Assembly (NCBI RefSeq): GCF_003337555.1
Contig: NZ_QPJK01000006.1
Span: 434,001-498,000 of the forward strand
Direction: 5' to 3'
Source: Pseudorhodoferax soli
GTDB taxonomy: Bacteria; Pseudomonadota; Gammaproteobacteria; Burkholderiales; Burkholderiaceae_C
DNA: 64,000 nucleotides
A program made the position numbers and the translations under genes. Under the pieces are notes generated by a model. The model made no database searches. It saw nothing but the letters and a program-made list of their open reading frames with translations, and was not told where the DNA came from. Below, one piece after another: positions 55,701 to 63,618 of this stretch. How positions within the stretch are numbered: position 1 is the first letter of the stretch; the number at the start of each line of letters is the position of its first letter.

Positions 55701-56274
55701 CCGGGTCCGCCATGCCGAACGCGATGCCATGCCCGGCGCGCGGGAGCTCGCGCGCGCCGTCGCCGTCAATGCCTACCGCGTGATGGCCTACAAGGACGAA
55801 TACGAAGTGGCGCGCCTTTACGCGTCGGCAGAGTTCAAGGCCACCGTGCACAAGCAGTTCGATGGCGTCGGCAAGGTCTCCGTGTGGCTCGCGCCGCCGG
55901 GCATCGCACGCATCGACGCGAACACCGGCCGGCCCAGGAAGACCAGGTTCGGCCCCTGGATCTTCAAGGCATTCGCGGTGCTTGCCGCGTTCAAGGGCTT
56001 GCGTGGCGGCATGTTCGATCCGTTTGGCCGCAACCACGAGCGTGTCGCCGAGCGTGCGCTCGTCGAAGACTACTTCGACCTGGTCGATGGCCTGCTCAAG
56101 GAGCTGAAGCCACGCACGCACGCCAGCGCGGTGGAGCTGGCGTGCCTGGTGTCGCAGGTGCGTGGCTTCGGCCCGGTGAAATTGCAGGCATTGCAGGCGT
56201 ACCGGCACGACAAGGAGGCGTTGCTGAAGGCGTTCCGCGCGCCGGCCCGCATCGCCATCGCCAAAGCGGCATGA
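52795..56274 (+). CDS. Indolepyruvate ferredoxin oxidoreductase, alpha-beta fusion (IorAB-like)
   Basis: 1159 aa from ATG 52795, with GGAG upstream; an ATG at 52726 is less likely. The order is a pyrimidine-binding part (AGLVSGYRGSPLGAYDQQLW), a TPP part (SGCPHNTSTRTPDG, MGGEGVQWVGAQPF), a ferredoxin-like stretch (CEGCGDCSVQSNC near residue 632) and a gamma/beta-type segment (NVLFAGIGGSGVLTVGALLG). It decarboxylates aryl-pyruvates such as indolepyruvate, from tryptophan transamination, to acyl-CoA, reducing ferredoxin. The long fusion is usual in aerobic Betaproteobacteria. The Lrp gene is divergent and an acyl-CoA dehydrogenase follows 88 bp on, so an aromatic or branched-chain amino-acid catabolic unit is likely. 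Confidence 0.93.
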   Translation: MGADDRLFEKQDIYGADDGPAFMSGIQALVRLPMVQRRLDRSRGLATAGLVSGYRGSPLGAYDQQLWKAAAQLKAHDIVFQPGLNEDLAATALWGAQMHRAFGPSKVDGVFGIWYGKGPGVDRTGDVFRSANVMGTSPLGGVLAVSGDDHAAQSSMYPHQTDGLFQAVSMPVLQPASVSEVLELGLAGIALSRFSGLWVGMKTIAEVVEAAGVVQLAPPTPFVVPPHDGDATPLHWDPAIQWPAQRFELERRLIDARLPAARRWARANQLDKTIVAARERRLGVVTVGKAHQDLMQACADLGLTTADLQGLGVSVYKVAMSWPLETHGMVEFAKGHQELFVVEEKRATVESQIKEALYHAPSHARPAVSGKQDPAGRALLPETSEFTPIMVARALVERLGGVADLPQRLARMQARQTPVDDMAVPARTPYFCSGCPHNTSTRTPDGSISGGGIGCHVMALMLPELKTDTFCQMGGEGVQWVGAQPFSETRHIFQNLGDGTYQHSGVLAIRAALALGTNITYKILYNDAVAMTGGQQAEGTNDPARITRQLHAEGVTTIALVSDAPDSWEGNTDLAPGVTVHHRDALDAVQRRLREIDGVTAIVYVQTCAAEKRRRRKKDKALAAPARALINPRVCEGCGDCSVQSNCIAIEPLETPFGRKRTINQSSCNTDMSCIKGFCPSFVEIEGGKPAKPGILSVEREQQLVASLLPVVPPPMQHRSYNVLFAGIGGSGVLTVGALLGAAALVDRKVSNVLDFTGLAQKNGAVLSQVRISTDAAGIQASRIGPGSADLLIGADLVYSASDDVASRLSPLRSASVVNADLTPTAAVVRNRDAALPAVQIAQRVEGRCAPDACHSINASALTTALFGDSTSAHVLMLGYAWQKGLLPLSIASLEVAIDSAVAPATNRRAFSWGRIAAQFPQAAQELIEATVPTQGAAQTLDELVQMHALELTHYQNAAYAERYLQLVNRVRHAERDAMPGARELARAVAVNAYRVMAYKDEYEVARLYASAEFKATVHKQFDGVGKVSVWLAPPGIARIDANTGRPRKTRFGPWIFKAFAVLAAFKGLRGGMFDPFGRNHERVAERALVEDYFDLVDGLLKELKPRTHASAVELACLVSQVRGFGPVKLQALQAYRHDKEALLKAFRAPARIAIAKAA

Positions 56275-56362
56275 CCCGGGCCCTGCAAGCCGCGCATCGA
56301 CCATTGCCGGACCCGCTTGCGGGAGTCCGCTTCCTTCCACTGCCAAAGAGACGATCCCCGCC

Positions 56363-57502
56363 ATGCTGCTCAACCCCGACCAGGAAGCCATCCGCGACGC
56401 GGTGCGCGCGTTCGCGCAGGCCGAACTGTGGCCGCACGCCCCCACCTGGGACCGCGAGCACCACTTCCCGAAAGCCGCGCATGAGGGTCTGGCCGCACTC
56501 GGTGCCTACGGCATCTGCGTGCCCGAGGAAGACGGCGGCGCCGGGCTCGACTACCTCACTTTGGCACTCGTGCTGGAAGAGATCGCGGCCGGCGACGGCG
56601 GCATCAGCACGGCGATCAGCGTCACCAACTGCCCGGTCAACGCCATCCTCATGCGCCACGGCAACGCGCAGCAAAAGAAGCAGTGGCTGCAGCCGCTGGC
56701 GCAGGGGCGGATGCTGGGCGCCTTCTGCCTGACCGAGCCGCAGGCCGGCAGCGATGCATCGTCGCTGCGCACCGTGGCCAGGCGCGACGCCGATGGCTAC
56801 GTGATCGACGGCGTCAAGCAGTTCATCACCAGTGGCAAGTACGGCCAGGTCGCAATCGTCATCGCGGTGACGGACAAGACGGCAGGCAAGCGCGGCATGA
56901 GCGCATTCATTGTGCCGACCGATGCGCCGGGCTACCAGGTGGCGCGCCTCGAAGACAAGCTGGGCCAGCACAGCAGCGACACCGCGCAGATCAACTTCGA
57001 AGGCTGCCGGATTCTGGCAGACAACCTGATCGGCCAGGAAGGCGACGGCTACCGGATCGCGCTCGGCGCGCTGGAGGGTGGGCGCATCGGCATCGCGGCC
57101 CAGAGCGTCGGCATGGCGCGCAGCGCGTTCGAGGTGGCGCTGGCCTACGCCAAGGAGCGGCAGGCCTTCGGCGGCGCGATCTTCGACCTGCAGGCCGTCG
57201 GATTTCGCCTGGCCGACTGCGCCACGCAACTCGAGGCCGCCCGTCAGCTGATCTGGCATGCCGCCAGCCTGCGCGACGCCGGCCGGCCGTGCCTGAAGGA
57301 GGCCGCGATGGCCAAGCTGTTCGCCAGCGAGATGGCCGAGCGCGTGTGCAGCGCCGCCATCCAGACGCTGGGCGGCTACGGGTACGTCAACGACTTTCCG
57401 CTGGAGCGCATCTACCGCGACGTGCGCGTGTGCCAGATCTACGAAGGCACATCGGACATTCAGAGGCTGCTGATTCAGCGGGCGCTTCTCAGCCACGCTT
57501 AG
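56363..57502 (+). CDS. Acyl-CoA dehydrogenase
   Basis: 379 aa. Typical motifs are CLTEPQAGSDASSLRTVARR, VDGVKQFITSGKYGQVAIVI, GRIGIAAQSVGMARSAFEVA and, near the end, QTLGGYGYVNDFPLERIYRD, then QIYEGTSDIQRLLIQRAL. The Glu in YEGTSDIQ is the usual catalytic-base position of the medium/short-chain group. It oxidises an acyl-CoA with FAD, donating electrons to ETF. Just downstream of the ferredoxin oxidoreductase, it probably continues the breakdown of the acyl-CoA made there. Chain specificity cannot be read from sequence. Confidence 0.93.
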   Translation: MLLNPDQEAIRDAVRAFAQAELWPHAPTWDREHHFPKAAHEGLAALGAYGICVPEEDGGAGLDYLTLALVLEEIAAGDGGISTAISVTNCPVNAILMRHGNAQQKKQWLQPLAQGRMLGAFCLTEPQAGSDASSLRTVARRDADGYVIDGVKQFITSGKYGQVAIVIAVTDKTAGKRGMSAFIVPTDAPGYQVARLEDKLGQHSSDTAQINFEGCRILADNLIGQEGDGYRIALGALEGGRIGIAAQSVGMARSAFEVALAYAKERQAFGGAIFDLQAVGFRLADCATQLEAARQLIWHAASLRDAGRPCLKEAAMAKLFASEMAERVCSAAIQTLGGYGYVNDFPLERIYRDVRVCQIYEGTSDIQRLLIQRALLSHA

Positions 57503-57658
57503 ATGCACTTTGCTCACGGGGCCGTGTGATCCCAGTCGTCCAGGAAGCATGCGCTTGGGTACTGTTGTGGGGACCGTTCAGCAGATCTTGCGGAACTTCT
57601 GCTGCCAGGAGAAGCTTCCACGCCCACTGGTTCAGCTCCGAGAGCAGCCCAGCCTTCG

Positions 57659-58282
57659 CTAGCCTCGGCGATGGAAGTCGGCGACAGCCCTCGCGATCGG
57701 CGCGGCCATCCCGAGGGGCGCAGCCGCCCATGCCAACGGATGCACGGACACCGGCAGTGCCAAGGACAGAGCGCAAGCGCATGTCGCGACGATGGCGGCG
57801 CTCAAGCACAGCGCGAAGAGTTCAGGGTCATGGCGGGTGAACTCGTGGGCCTTGATGACGCGTCGTGCGAAGGAATCGGCGAGGAGCGCCAGCATCAGGA
57901 ACAGGCTTTTGGGCGCCCATTCGAGCAGGGCGGAGAGCCGGTAGCTCGCCAGTTCCAGCAAGGCCTCGATCGACCGAAAGTAGGCGTTGTCGAAGAGGCG
58001 GCGATTGACCTGCGCCATCTCTTGGCCGATTCGCCCTGCGGAGCGCTGTCCTTCGGGCGCGGCCTGGTGCGTCGGTAGCGGTGAAGCCGCCCCAGCCCGT
58101 GAGGTCATGGCCATGGCCCGGTCAAGAATCCGATCGGCAGTGGCGATGCCCCACACATCGCTGGCCCGAAGGTGCTCCTGCTGCAACTGCTGCACGAACC
58201 GTTCGGGCGGATGCGCGGATGGCAGATACAGGATGAGCAGCAGCAGGGTGCTCAAGGCGAAGACCGCGACCGCGCGGATCAT
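57659..58282 (-). CDS. ICE-associated membrane protein, DUF4400/PFL_4697 family
   Basis: 207 aa. An N-terminal membrane helix (AVAVFALSTLLLLILYLPSA), a soluble middle (ERFVQQLQQEHLRASDVWGI) and C-terminal hydrophobic segments (SLFLMLALLADSFARRVIKA; CLSAAIVATCACALSLALPV) match the DUF4400 family, found next to traD in ICEs of the ICEclc/Pfl type. The start overlaps the TraD stop (ATGA). It is the last ICE gene before chromosomal metabolism genes. In complete ICEs the type IV secretion genes usually follow it, but here they do not. Confidence 0.85.
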   Translation of the reverse strand: MIRAVAVFALSTLLLLILYLPSAHPPERFVQQLQQEHLRASDVWGIATADRILDRAMAMTSRAGAASPLPTHQAAPEGQRSAGRIGQEMAQVNRRLFDNAYFRSIEALLELASYRLSALLEWAPKSLFLMLALLADSFARRVIKAHEFTRHDPELFALCLSAAIVATCACALSLALPVSVHPLAWAAAPLGMAAPIARAVADFHRRG

Positions 58283-60177
58283 GGAGGAGCCGTCCCCTCG
58301 ACCTCGACCGACGTATCGATGATCTCGAACCGGCCCTTGATGCGTCGGCCGCCCGAGATCGACGCGAAATAGTGGAGGTTCGGCAGCTTGCCCAGAATGT
58401 CCGCGGGCACCGCCTCTTCGAGTGTTTCCGTGATCTGCGTGGAGTACGAGGACGAGAAGTCGCCCAGGCGCGCGTCCGCCCCTTGACTGAGCCCGACACG
58501 CATCGTGTGGATGGCCGTCCGACCGAATGTCTCAACGACGAAGTCCTGCGTTGGGCGGTCTTTGGTCCGCAGCGCGATCAGGTTGTTGAGGTTGCCCAGC
58601 ACCATGCGCGCTGCATCCTCGCTCCCCAGCCGCCTGGCCAGGTCGGCCAGCGTCTGCATGGCGCAGGTCGAGTAGATGCCGCCCTCGGCGCCCTTGTTCA
58701 GGATCTCGATGAGCGACAGGTTGATCACGTTGGAGACCTCGTCCACGAACAGTGCGATGCGGCCCTGGATGCCCAGGTTGTAGCGCATGCCCGCCCGCGC
58801 GGCGAGGTCGGCCAGCGCGAGCGCGCTGATCGCCGACGCCACCGCCGGGTCGGGCAGCGAGTCCACGCCCATGTAGAGCACATGTCCGGCCTGTTCGATC
58901 TTCTCCAGGTTCATGATCGGCCGCTTGTCGTTGAGATCGAAAGGGTCGGGCGACAGCGTGCGGCCGAGGTCCCCGGATGTGAGCATGGACAGGATGGGGA
59001 GCAGGTTGGCGGTGATCTTCTGGTAGTGCTCGCGGTCGTGGCGGAACGTGCGGACCTGGGCATCGATCGTCTTGCTGCTCAGCGCATCGGTGATGTGATG
59101 CTCGTAGTAGGAGACGAGGCCAAGCAACTCGGCGGTCGTCGCGTCGGACGGCCGCCGCATGTTGCCGCGATGCGCTTCGTGCAGCAGCTTCTTCATTTCC
59201 GGGATGTCGCGCCACTGCGGGCCGAGCTTGGCGACGTAGTGACGACGCAGCGTTTCTTCCAGAATGGGCTCGATCCCGTTTTCGATGTAGCGCATGAGCT
59301 TGCGCAGGTTCGGGCGTTCCTCGAGCTCCACCAGGCCCTGAACGACCACGTTCACGGCGTCCCAGCCAAAGGCGCTGAAAGCACCGGCGGTGTCTGGCGG
59401 CATGATGGCCTGGATGCGGGACGCGACCTCCGTCGGCTTTTGCCAGTTGAAGGTGAAGTCGATCCGGATGCCAGTCTCCGGAAAGGCGGGGTGGAACTCA
59501 AGATAGGTGTCTGGCGTGCGGTAGCGTCTGCAGGCCCACTGCACGACGCGCTTGAGCCTGTGGCTGTTCTTGGGATCGATGACGATGACGACATCGCCCC
59601 GGCGGATCGCTTGCAGAACCAGCGTGGCCAGCGCGACCCCTTTGCCGGCCTGTGTGGTCCCGACCAGCAGCAGCCCGCCCTCGAAGTTCTGCAGGGGACG
59701 GTAGAGGGCCTGCTCCAATGGCTCGACCCCGTGGATGTAGGGCAGGCCGATCTCGGCGTCCGGCTGCGGATCGGGTGCGTAGCCCAGCATGCGCAGAACG
59801 GCGGGCGGCACCAGGTGGTCCCGGTAGTCGACCTTGGCGAGCTCGTACAGGCGTTGGGAATGCACAGGGAGCCACTCGAAGCCATGCCCCAGGTAGACGC
59901 TGCCGCTGTCGCGTGTGAGCCGCTCGATCCGAGCCGCGGGGATGATCTGCATCGCACGTCCTGCCAGCGAGGCACGTGCCACAAGGATGCCGATGGCTTG
60001 CCACGCGCGGTATGTTCCGGCGGCCAGGCAGAAGACGGCCATCGGTACGGCCAGCAGCCATGGGGTCGCGTGGGTCCCGGCTTCGTACACGATTGCGGCG
60101 AATGCGACGAACCACGCCAGGCTTGCGTGTCCTTCGTAGGCGCGCCGCCACGGCATCTCGTAGGAACGGGTGAGCAT
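58279..60177 (-). CDS. traD: TraD-type conjugative coupling ATPase (ICE, SXT/TOL subfamily)
   Basis: 632 aa. N-terminal membrane helices (HASLAWFVAFAAIVYEAGTH; WLLAVPMAVFCLAAGTYRAW) precede the VirD4/TraD ATPase core with Walker A LLLVGTTQAGKGVAL (about residues 170-178), and later GRIALFVDEVSNVINLSLIE as Walker B. It links the relaxase-bound DNA to the secretion channel at the inner membrane. It begins 1 bp after the TraI stop and overlaps the DUF4400 gene by 4 bp, so it is translated with its neighbours. Confidence 0.92.
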   Translation of the reverse strand: MLTRSYEMPWRRAYEGHASLAWFVAFAAIVYEAGTHATPWLLAVPMAVFCLAAGTYRAWQAIGILVARASLAGRAMQIIPAARIERLTRDSGSVYLGHGFEWLPVHSQRLYELAKVDYRDHLVPPAVLRMLGYAPDPQPDAEIGLPYIHGVEPLEQALYRPLQNFEGGLLLVGTTQAGKGVALATLVLQAIRRGDVVIVIDPKNSHRLKRVVQWACRRYRTPDTYLEFHPAFPETGIRIDFTFNWQKPTEVASRIQAIMPPDTAGAFSAFGWDAVNVVVQGLVELEERPNLRKLMRYIENGIEPILEETLRRHYVAKLGPQWRDIPEMKKLLHEAHRGNMRRPSDATTAELLGLVSYYEHHITDALSSKTIDAQVRTFRHDREHYQKITANLLPILSMLTSGDLGRTLSPDPFDLNDKRPIMNLEKIEQAGHVLYMGVDSLPDPAVASAISALALADLAARAGMRYNLGIQGRIALFVDEVSNVINLSLIEILNKGAEGGIYSTCAMQTLADLARRLGSEDAARMVLGNLNNLIALRTKDRPTQDFVVETFGRTAIHTMRVGLSQGADARLGDFSSSYSTQITETLEEAVPADILGKLPNLHYFASISGGRRIKGRFEIIDTSVEVEGTAPP

Positions 60178-60178
60178 G

Positions 60179-62020
60179 TCAGACCGTCAACATGGCTGCG
60201 TTCTCAGGCCCACCGCCAGCCAGGTACGCGGGAGCGATCAACAGTCCAAGGTGCTCCTGCCCGTCGATCTCGAGCGTCATGGCGCTGGCCGGCCCCTGAG
60301 GTCCGCGCGCGAGCATGCACGCCTCGGACAACCCGCGCAGGGCGTGGGACGGCTCGATGTGCCGCCGCTCGAACTCGGCCAAGGCGATGAACAACCCTTG
60401 TGGTGTCGCCAACGCGCGGCAGCCCTGCTCGGCGTTGCCCAAGGCCTGCGCGATGTCGGCGACGGCTTCTCGCAGGCGCGGTGCCAGGCGCATCGGCAGC
60501 TCCAGCCGCCAAGGACCGGGGGCCGCTGTCGCGTCCGAGGGCTGCGGCCTGCGATCGACCTGCCGGGTGCCTGTCGGTGCGTCCTGTGTTGTCGGCGGTT
60601 GCGGGTGGGCATCCGGATCCAGCAAGGCGCTGACCTGCAGCTCGAGCTGCTCGCCGCTGGTGGCCGAACCGACTTTTGCGCCGCCGGCGGCCTGCTTCGT
60701 GGTGACCCGCGCCGCGGTGTCGTCGGCCGTTGGTCGGGCGATGGCGTCGGGCCCGTGGTCCGGCACTGAAGGCGCCGATGACGCCGATGGTGCTGCTGGC
60801 GTCGTCGCCTGCGAGGGCGCCAGGATCGCGGCGGTCGATGGCGCAGGGCGGTGCTCCAGGCTGCCGAGCACCCAAGCCGGCTCGATCAGCTTGACGGCTT
60901 CGAGCGCCGCCTTTGCGCCAGGCGGTTGGATGCTCCACAGCGGTTTGCCACTCGACTGGACCTGCAGGATGCCTGCACCGAGCAAGATCTCCAGCATCGT
61001 CTCGGCCGACTCTGGCATGCCGGGCAGCTGCTCGGACTCCAGCAGCTTGCGGATGTCCGTGGCCGCGTTCGGCCAGACGATGAACAGTCCATCGGAACCG
61101 AACCAGACGCGCGATCTCTCTGCGTTGGGCTCCCAGGCCGGATGCATGGCGACGAGCCGGCGCAGCGCGTCGACCAGGTAGCGCTCGAGATGCGATCCCC
61201 GCATGGGCCTGCCGGACCGGCTGGCACTGGTCTGCAGGAAGCGGTCGATGACCAGCGCAGCGGAGCGCCGTACCAGCTCGTCCAGGATGTTGTGCTCTCG
61301 CGCCAGTGGCATGCCGGCCAGGCTGGCCAGCATGTGGGGCACGACCACGGCGTTTCCTTGGGCGAGGTGTTGCAGCGTTGACGCCGGCAGCACGAGCGGC
61401 AGAACAAACAGCGCCAGCCCCGGGCTCTGGGGCGCGGTGGGCTCCCACTTGAGGAAGTAGCGGTCTGCACCGCGTTCTTCCAGCCAGGGATGCAGGCTCT
61501 GCAGGTAGGAAGGCCACTCGGTCCCGTCTCGATCGGTGACCACCACCTGGCTCAGCGTGCGATGGACCTCCGCGCAGAGGCCTGCAATGAAGGTGGCCAG
61601 CCGCCATCGCGGTTCCAGGTGTCGGCGCGTGGCAATCGTCGCCCGACGGGAGAAAATACGCGCGTCGGTGCCCTGCAGCGCATAGAACGCGGTTTCCAGC
61701 CCGAGCTTCAGCAGCCCGCCCGGCTCGCTGAAATAGTTGGTGGGCGTTGCCGGTAAAAGATGTACGAGCGCTGCGTAGCGCCGAACCAGCGTCATCACAT
61801 CCTTGTCGAAGGACTCCTGGGTGCATCCGTAGCACAGCTTGATGCGTGCGAGCAGCTCCTGGTGGGCGGCCAGCAGCTTGTCGAGTGCCAGCGGCGGAAA
61901 GCCAGGGTCCGCCGGGGGATATTCGAAGTCCGCGAGGCTGCCGGCGATGGTCGGCGTTGCCTGGGCGCTGGGTGCTCGTGCGCCGGCTGGGGTCTCCTCA
62001 AGCGTAGCGGTCGATGCCAT
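60179..62020 (-). CDS. traI: TraI/MobH-type relaxase-helicase protein of an ICE
   Basis: 613 aa from ATG 62020, with a strong AAGGAGGAA ribosome site. The N-terminal part matches ICE TraI of the MobH family: FPPLALDKLLAAHQELLARI, HLLPATPTNYFSEPGGLLKL, then GLETAFYALQGTDARIFSRR. The C-terminal domain (AWVLGSLEHRPAPSTAAILA, then REAVADIAQALGNAEQGCRA, FIALAEFERRHIEPSHALRG) is typical too. These proteins nick the ICE at oriT to start transfer. An upstream frame to 62278 is open but lacks coding features. It sits directly before traD. Confidence 0.88.
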   Translation of the reverse strand: MASTATLEETPAGARAPSAQATPTIAGSLADFEYPPADPGFPPLALDKLLAAHQELLARIKLCYGCTQESFDKDVMTLVRRYAALVHLLPATPTNYFSEPGGLLKLGLETAFYALQGTDARIFSRRATIATRRHLEPRWRLATFIAGLCAEVHRTLSQVVVTDRDGTEWPSYLQSLHPWLEERGADRYFLKWEPTAPQSPGLALFVLPLVLPASTLQHLAQGNAVVVPHMLASLAGMPLAREHNILDELVRRSAALVIDRFLQTSASRSGRPMRGSHLERYLVDALRRLVAMHPAWEPNAERSRVWFGSDGLFIVWPNAATDIRKLLESEQLPGMPESAETMLEILLGAGILQVQSSGKPLWSIQPPGAKAALEAVKLIEPAWVLGSLEHRPAPSTAAILAPSQATTPAAPSASSAPSVPDHGPDAIARPTADDTAARVTTKQAAGGAKVGSATSGEQLELQVSALLDPDAHPQPPTTQDAPTGTRQVDRRPQPSDATAAPGPWRLELPMRLAPRLREAVADIAQALGNAEQGCRALATPQGLFIALAEFERRHIEPSHALRGLSEACMLARGPQGPASAMTLEIDGQEHLGLLIAPAYLAGGGPENAAMLTV

Positions 62021-62078
62021 GTTCCTCCTTGTGCGGGCTGCAAATACACAGCGGCTCGGCAACCGGATGGACGAGGCA

Positions 62079-62299
62079 CTGCACTGCGGTGCAGCGGTGG
62101 ACGTTGCGTGCGCCGGTGAGCAGCTTATGGCGCGGCATGCGGCATGGCGCATGCCGAGGGCGACCTCGGTGGAACGCTCGCCGAGAATTGACGAGGCCGG
62201 CTTCTTTCGGTGTGGCGAAGGACAATCGCGTCTGGGTTGGGCAACGCTCAAGCGCAATGTCGGCCGCTTCGCCGGCACCTTGCGGTGCCGACGAAGCGG
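62079..62299. repeat. Cluster of perfect stem-loops between traI and the DUF932 gene
   Basis: Seen: 62079-62094 (CTGCAC, loop TGCG, GTGCAG); 62134-62155 (GGCATGCG, 6-nt loop, CGCATGCC); 62154-62169 (CCGAGG, GCGA, CCTCGG); 62264-62299 (15 paired bases in two steps, one C-A mismatch: CCGCTTCG and CGGCACC arms around TTGC). No T-runs follow, so they do not look like ordinary terminators. They could be oriT-, replication- or RNA-processing structures. Confidence 0.8.
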
Positions 62300-62319
62300 G
62301 GTCTCCCTTGACCGACGAC

Positions 62320-63378
62320 CTAGGCCGTGGCCAGTTCAGCCCATTCCTTGGGTGTCAGATCGATGAGCCTGCCACCGATCTCCTCGAACTCCGTCGCGCG
62401 GTCGTAGTCCTCGACCTCCTGGCTGTAGTGCGTGACCGCGTTGACCAGGCCGTAGCCGGAGAGGTCTGCGCCCTCGACCAGATGGCGCAGCACGCCGGTG
62501 CGCTCGCCGTCGCTCATCGCGTACCGGTTGGCCAGTACCTCCACGCTCTTGACCGGATTGCCGGCCAGCCGAACACCCATCGTCGCCTGCATCTTGTGCG
62601 CGGATTCCAGGAAGGCGGTCTCGGTGACCGTCGCCTGCACGACATCCCGCACCTTCATGAAGAAGGCCTGGTCGTCTGCGCGCAAGGTGTCGTCCTGGTA
62701 GACCTTGAGGTCACCTTCCTCGCCGCCCAGCGCCCGGCCGATGTGGGTCTTGCGCAGTGCGCGGTCGGGGACGATCAACCCATTGCTGCAGACGAGGCGG
62801 TAGAGCAGCGGCTGCACCGACAAGCTACCGTGGCCGACCTCCGAGTTGGTGATCACAATGCCTGCCTGCACGACATCGCCAGGCGACATCGTGTAGGCCA
62901 GCGGCGGGACCACGACTTTCAGGTACATGCGCGTGTCGGTCAGCTCGACCGACTCGAACCGCATGTTCTCCAAGGTCCGCAGGATAGGGATGACCGCGTT
63001 GGCAAGGTCGTAGTTGTCCAGCCTGCGGTAGCGGTCGGACAAGACGGCCCGCGCCTGGCCATCCAGGGTGCGCAGCATCTTGCGGCCTTCATCGCATTGC
63101 AGCCAGGTGTTGACGTTGCGGTCCAACAAGGTGGGCTGCTCGGTCCGCATGCGTTCAAAGTAGGCATACGGGATGCTCAGCTTGCCGGCGAGCTGCCGGC
63201 GCGCCAACTCGGTCACGGCGAAGCTTCCGCCGTCCGGGTGGTCCACGATCAGGGCGGTGTCGCCGTGGTCGCTGGTCTCGTGCCGCATCATGGAAGAGTG
63301 CAAGACGAGGTCTCTCTTGGTCGCCAGCTGGCGCTCCAGTTCATGGGCCAGCTGCACGAGTGTTCGTCCGTTGCGCAT
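62320..63378 (-). CDS. DUF932 domain protein (phage/plasmid/ICE type)
   Basis: 352 aa from ATG 63378; GAGGAG lies just upstream. Motifs are LAGKLSIPYAYFERMRTEQP, DGQARAVLSDRYRRLDNYDL, GIVITNSEVGHGSLSVQPLL and LVCSNGLIVPDRALRKTHIG, all typical of DUF932 proteins of plasmids, phages and ICEs. Function unknown; presumably linked to element maintenance. Between the relaxase gene and the toprim gene, with stem-loop clusters on both sides. Confidence 0.88.
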   Translation of the reverse strand: MRNGRTLVQLAHELERQLATKRDLVLHSSMMRHETSDHGDTALIVDHPDGGSFAVTELARRQLAGKLSIPYAYFERMRTEQPTLLDRNVNTWLQCDEGRKMLRTLDGQARAVLSDRYRRLDNYDLANAVIPILRTLENMRFESVELTDTRMYLKVVVPPLAYTMSPGDVVQAGIVITNSEVGHGSLSVQPLLYRLVCSNGLIVPDRALRKTHIGRALGGEEGDLKVYQDDTLRADDQAFFMKVRDVVQATVTETAFLESAHKMQATMGVRLAGNPVKSVEVLANRYAMSDGERTGVLRHLVEGADLSGYGLVNAVTHYSQEVEDYDRATEFEEIGGRLIDLTPKEWAELATA

Positions 63379-63401
63379 GTCGATCTCCTCAGGTATGGCA
63401 A

Positions 63402-63608
63402 GGGCGCTCGTTGTCCCCGTTGGGGTGAGCGCCCCAGGGGGTTGATGTTTGACCCGGCAGTGCCGGGCCTTTGAGCGCGATCTGGAGATCGCGCGGTGGC
63501 GCTGCGTCGCAGCGTTCTCTTCATTGCGGCGTCTGCATGAAGGCGCCGCCATTGGCAAGCAGATGCGCGAGACTCTGGCTCCTCGGGAGGCGAGCCCCGT
63601 GGCTCGCC
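63402..63608. repeat. Second cluster of perfect stem-loops between the DUF932 and toprim genes
   Basis: Seen: 63402-63434 (GGGCGCTC/GAGCGCCC around an inner CCCC/GGGG hairpin); 63453-63467 (CCCGGC, AGT, GCCGGG); 63475-63494 (GCGCGATCT, GG, AGATCGCGC); 63500-63514 (CGCTGCG, T, CGCAGCG); 63589-63608 (GGCGAGCC, CCGT, GGCTCGCC). Five perfect hairpins in about 200 bp is far above what chance in GC-rich DNA would give, and none has a T-run. Confidence 0.85.
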
Positions 63609-63618
63609 CCTGGAGCGC

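Noticed and set aside
53368-56445. A 1025-codon minus-strand open frame over the indolepyruvate oxidoreductase gene
   Set aside because: Shadow of the real plus-strand gene; composition biased, no motif.
57503-57658. Possible transposase fragment in the minus-strand frame before the DUF4400 gene
   Set aside because: The translated sequence (contains LAKAGLLSELNQWAWKLLLA) matched no transposase I can name and has no start; too weak to report.
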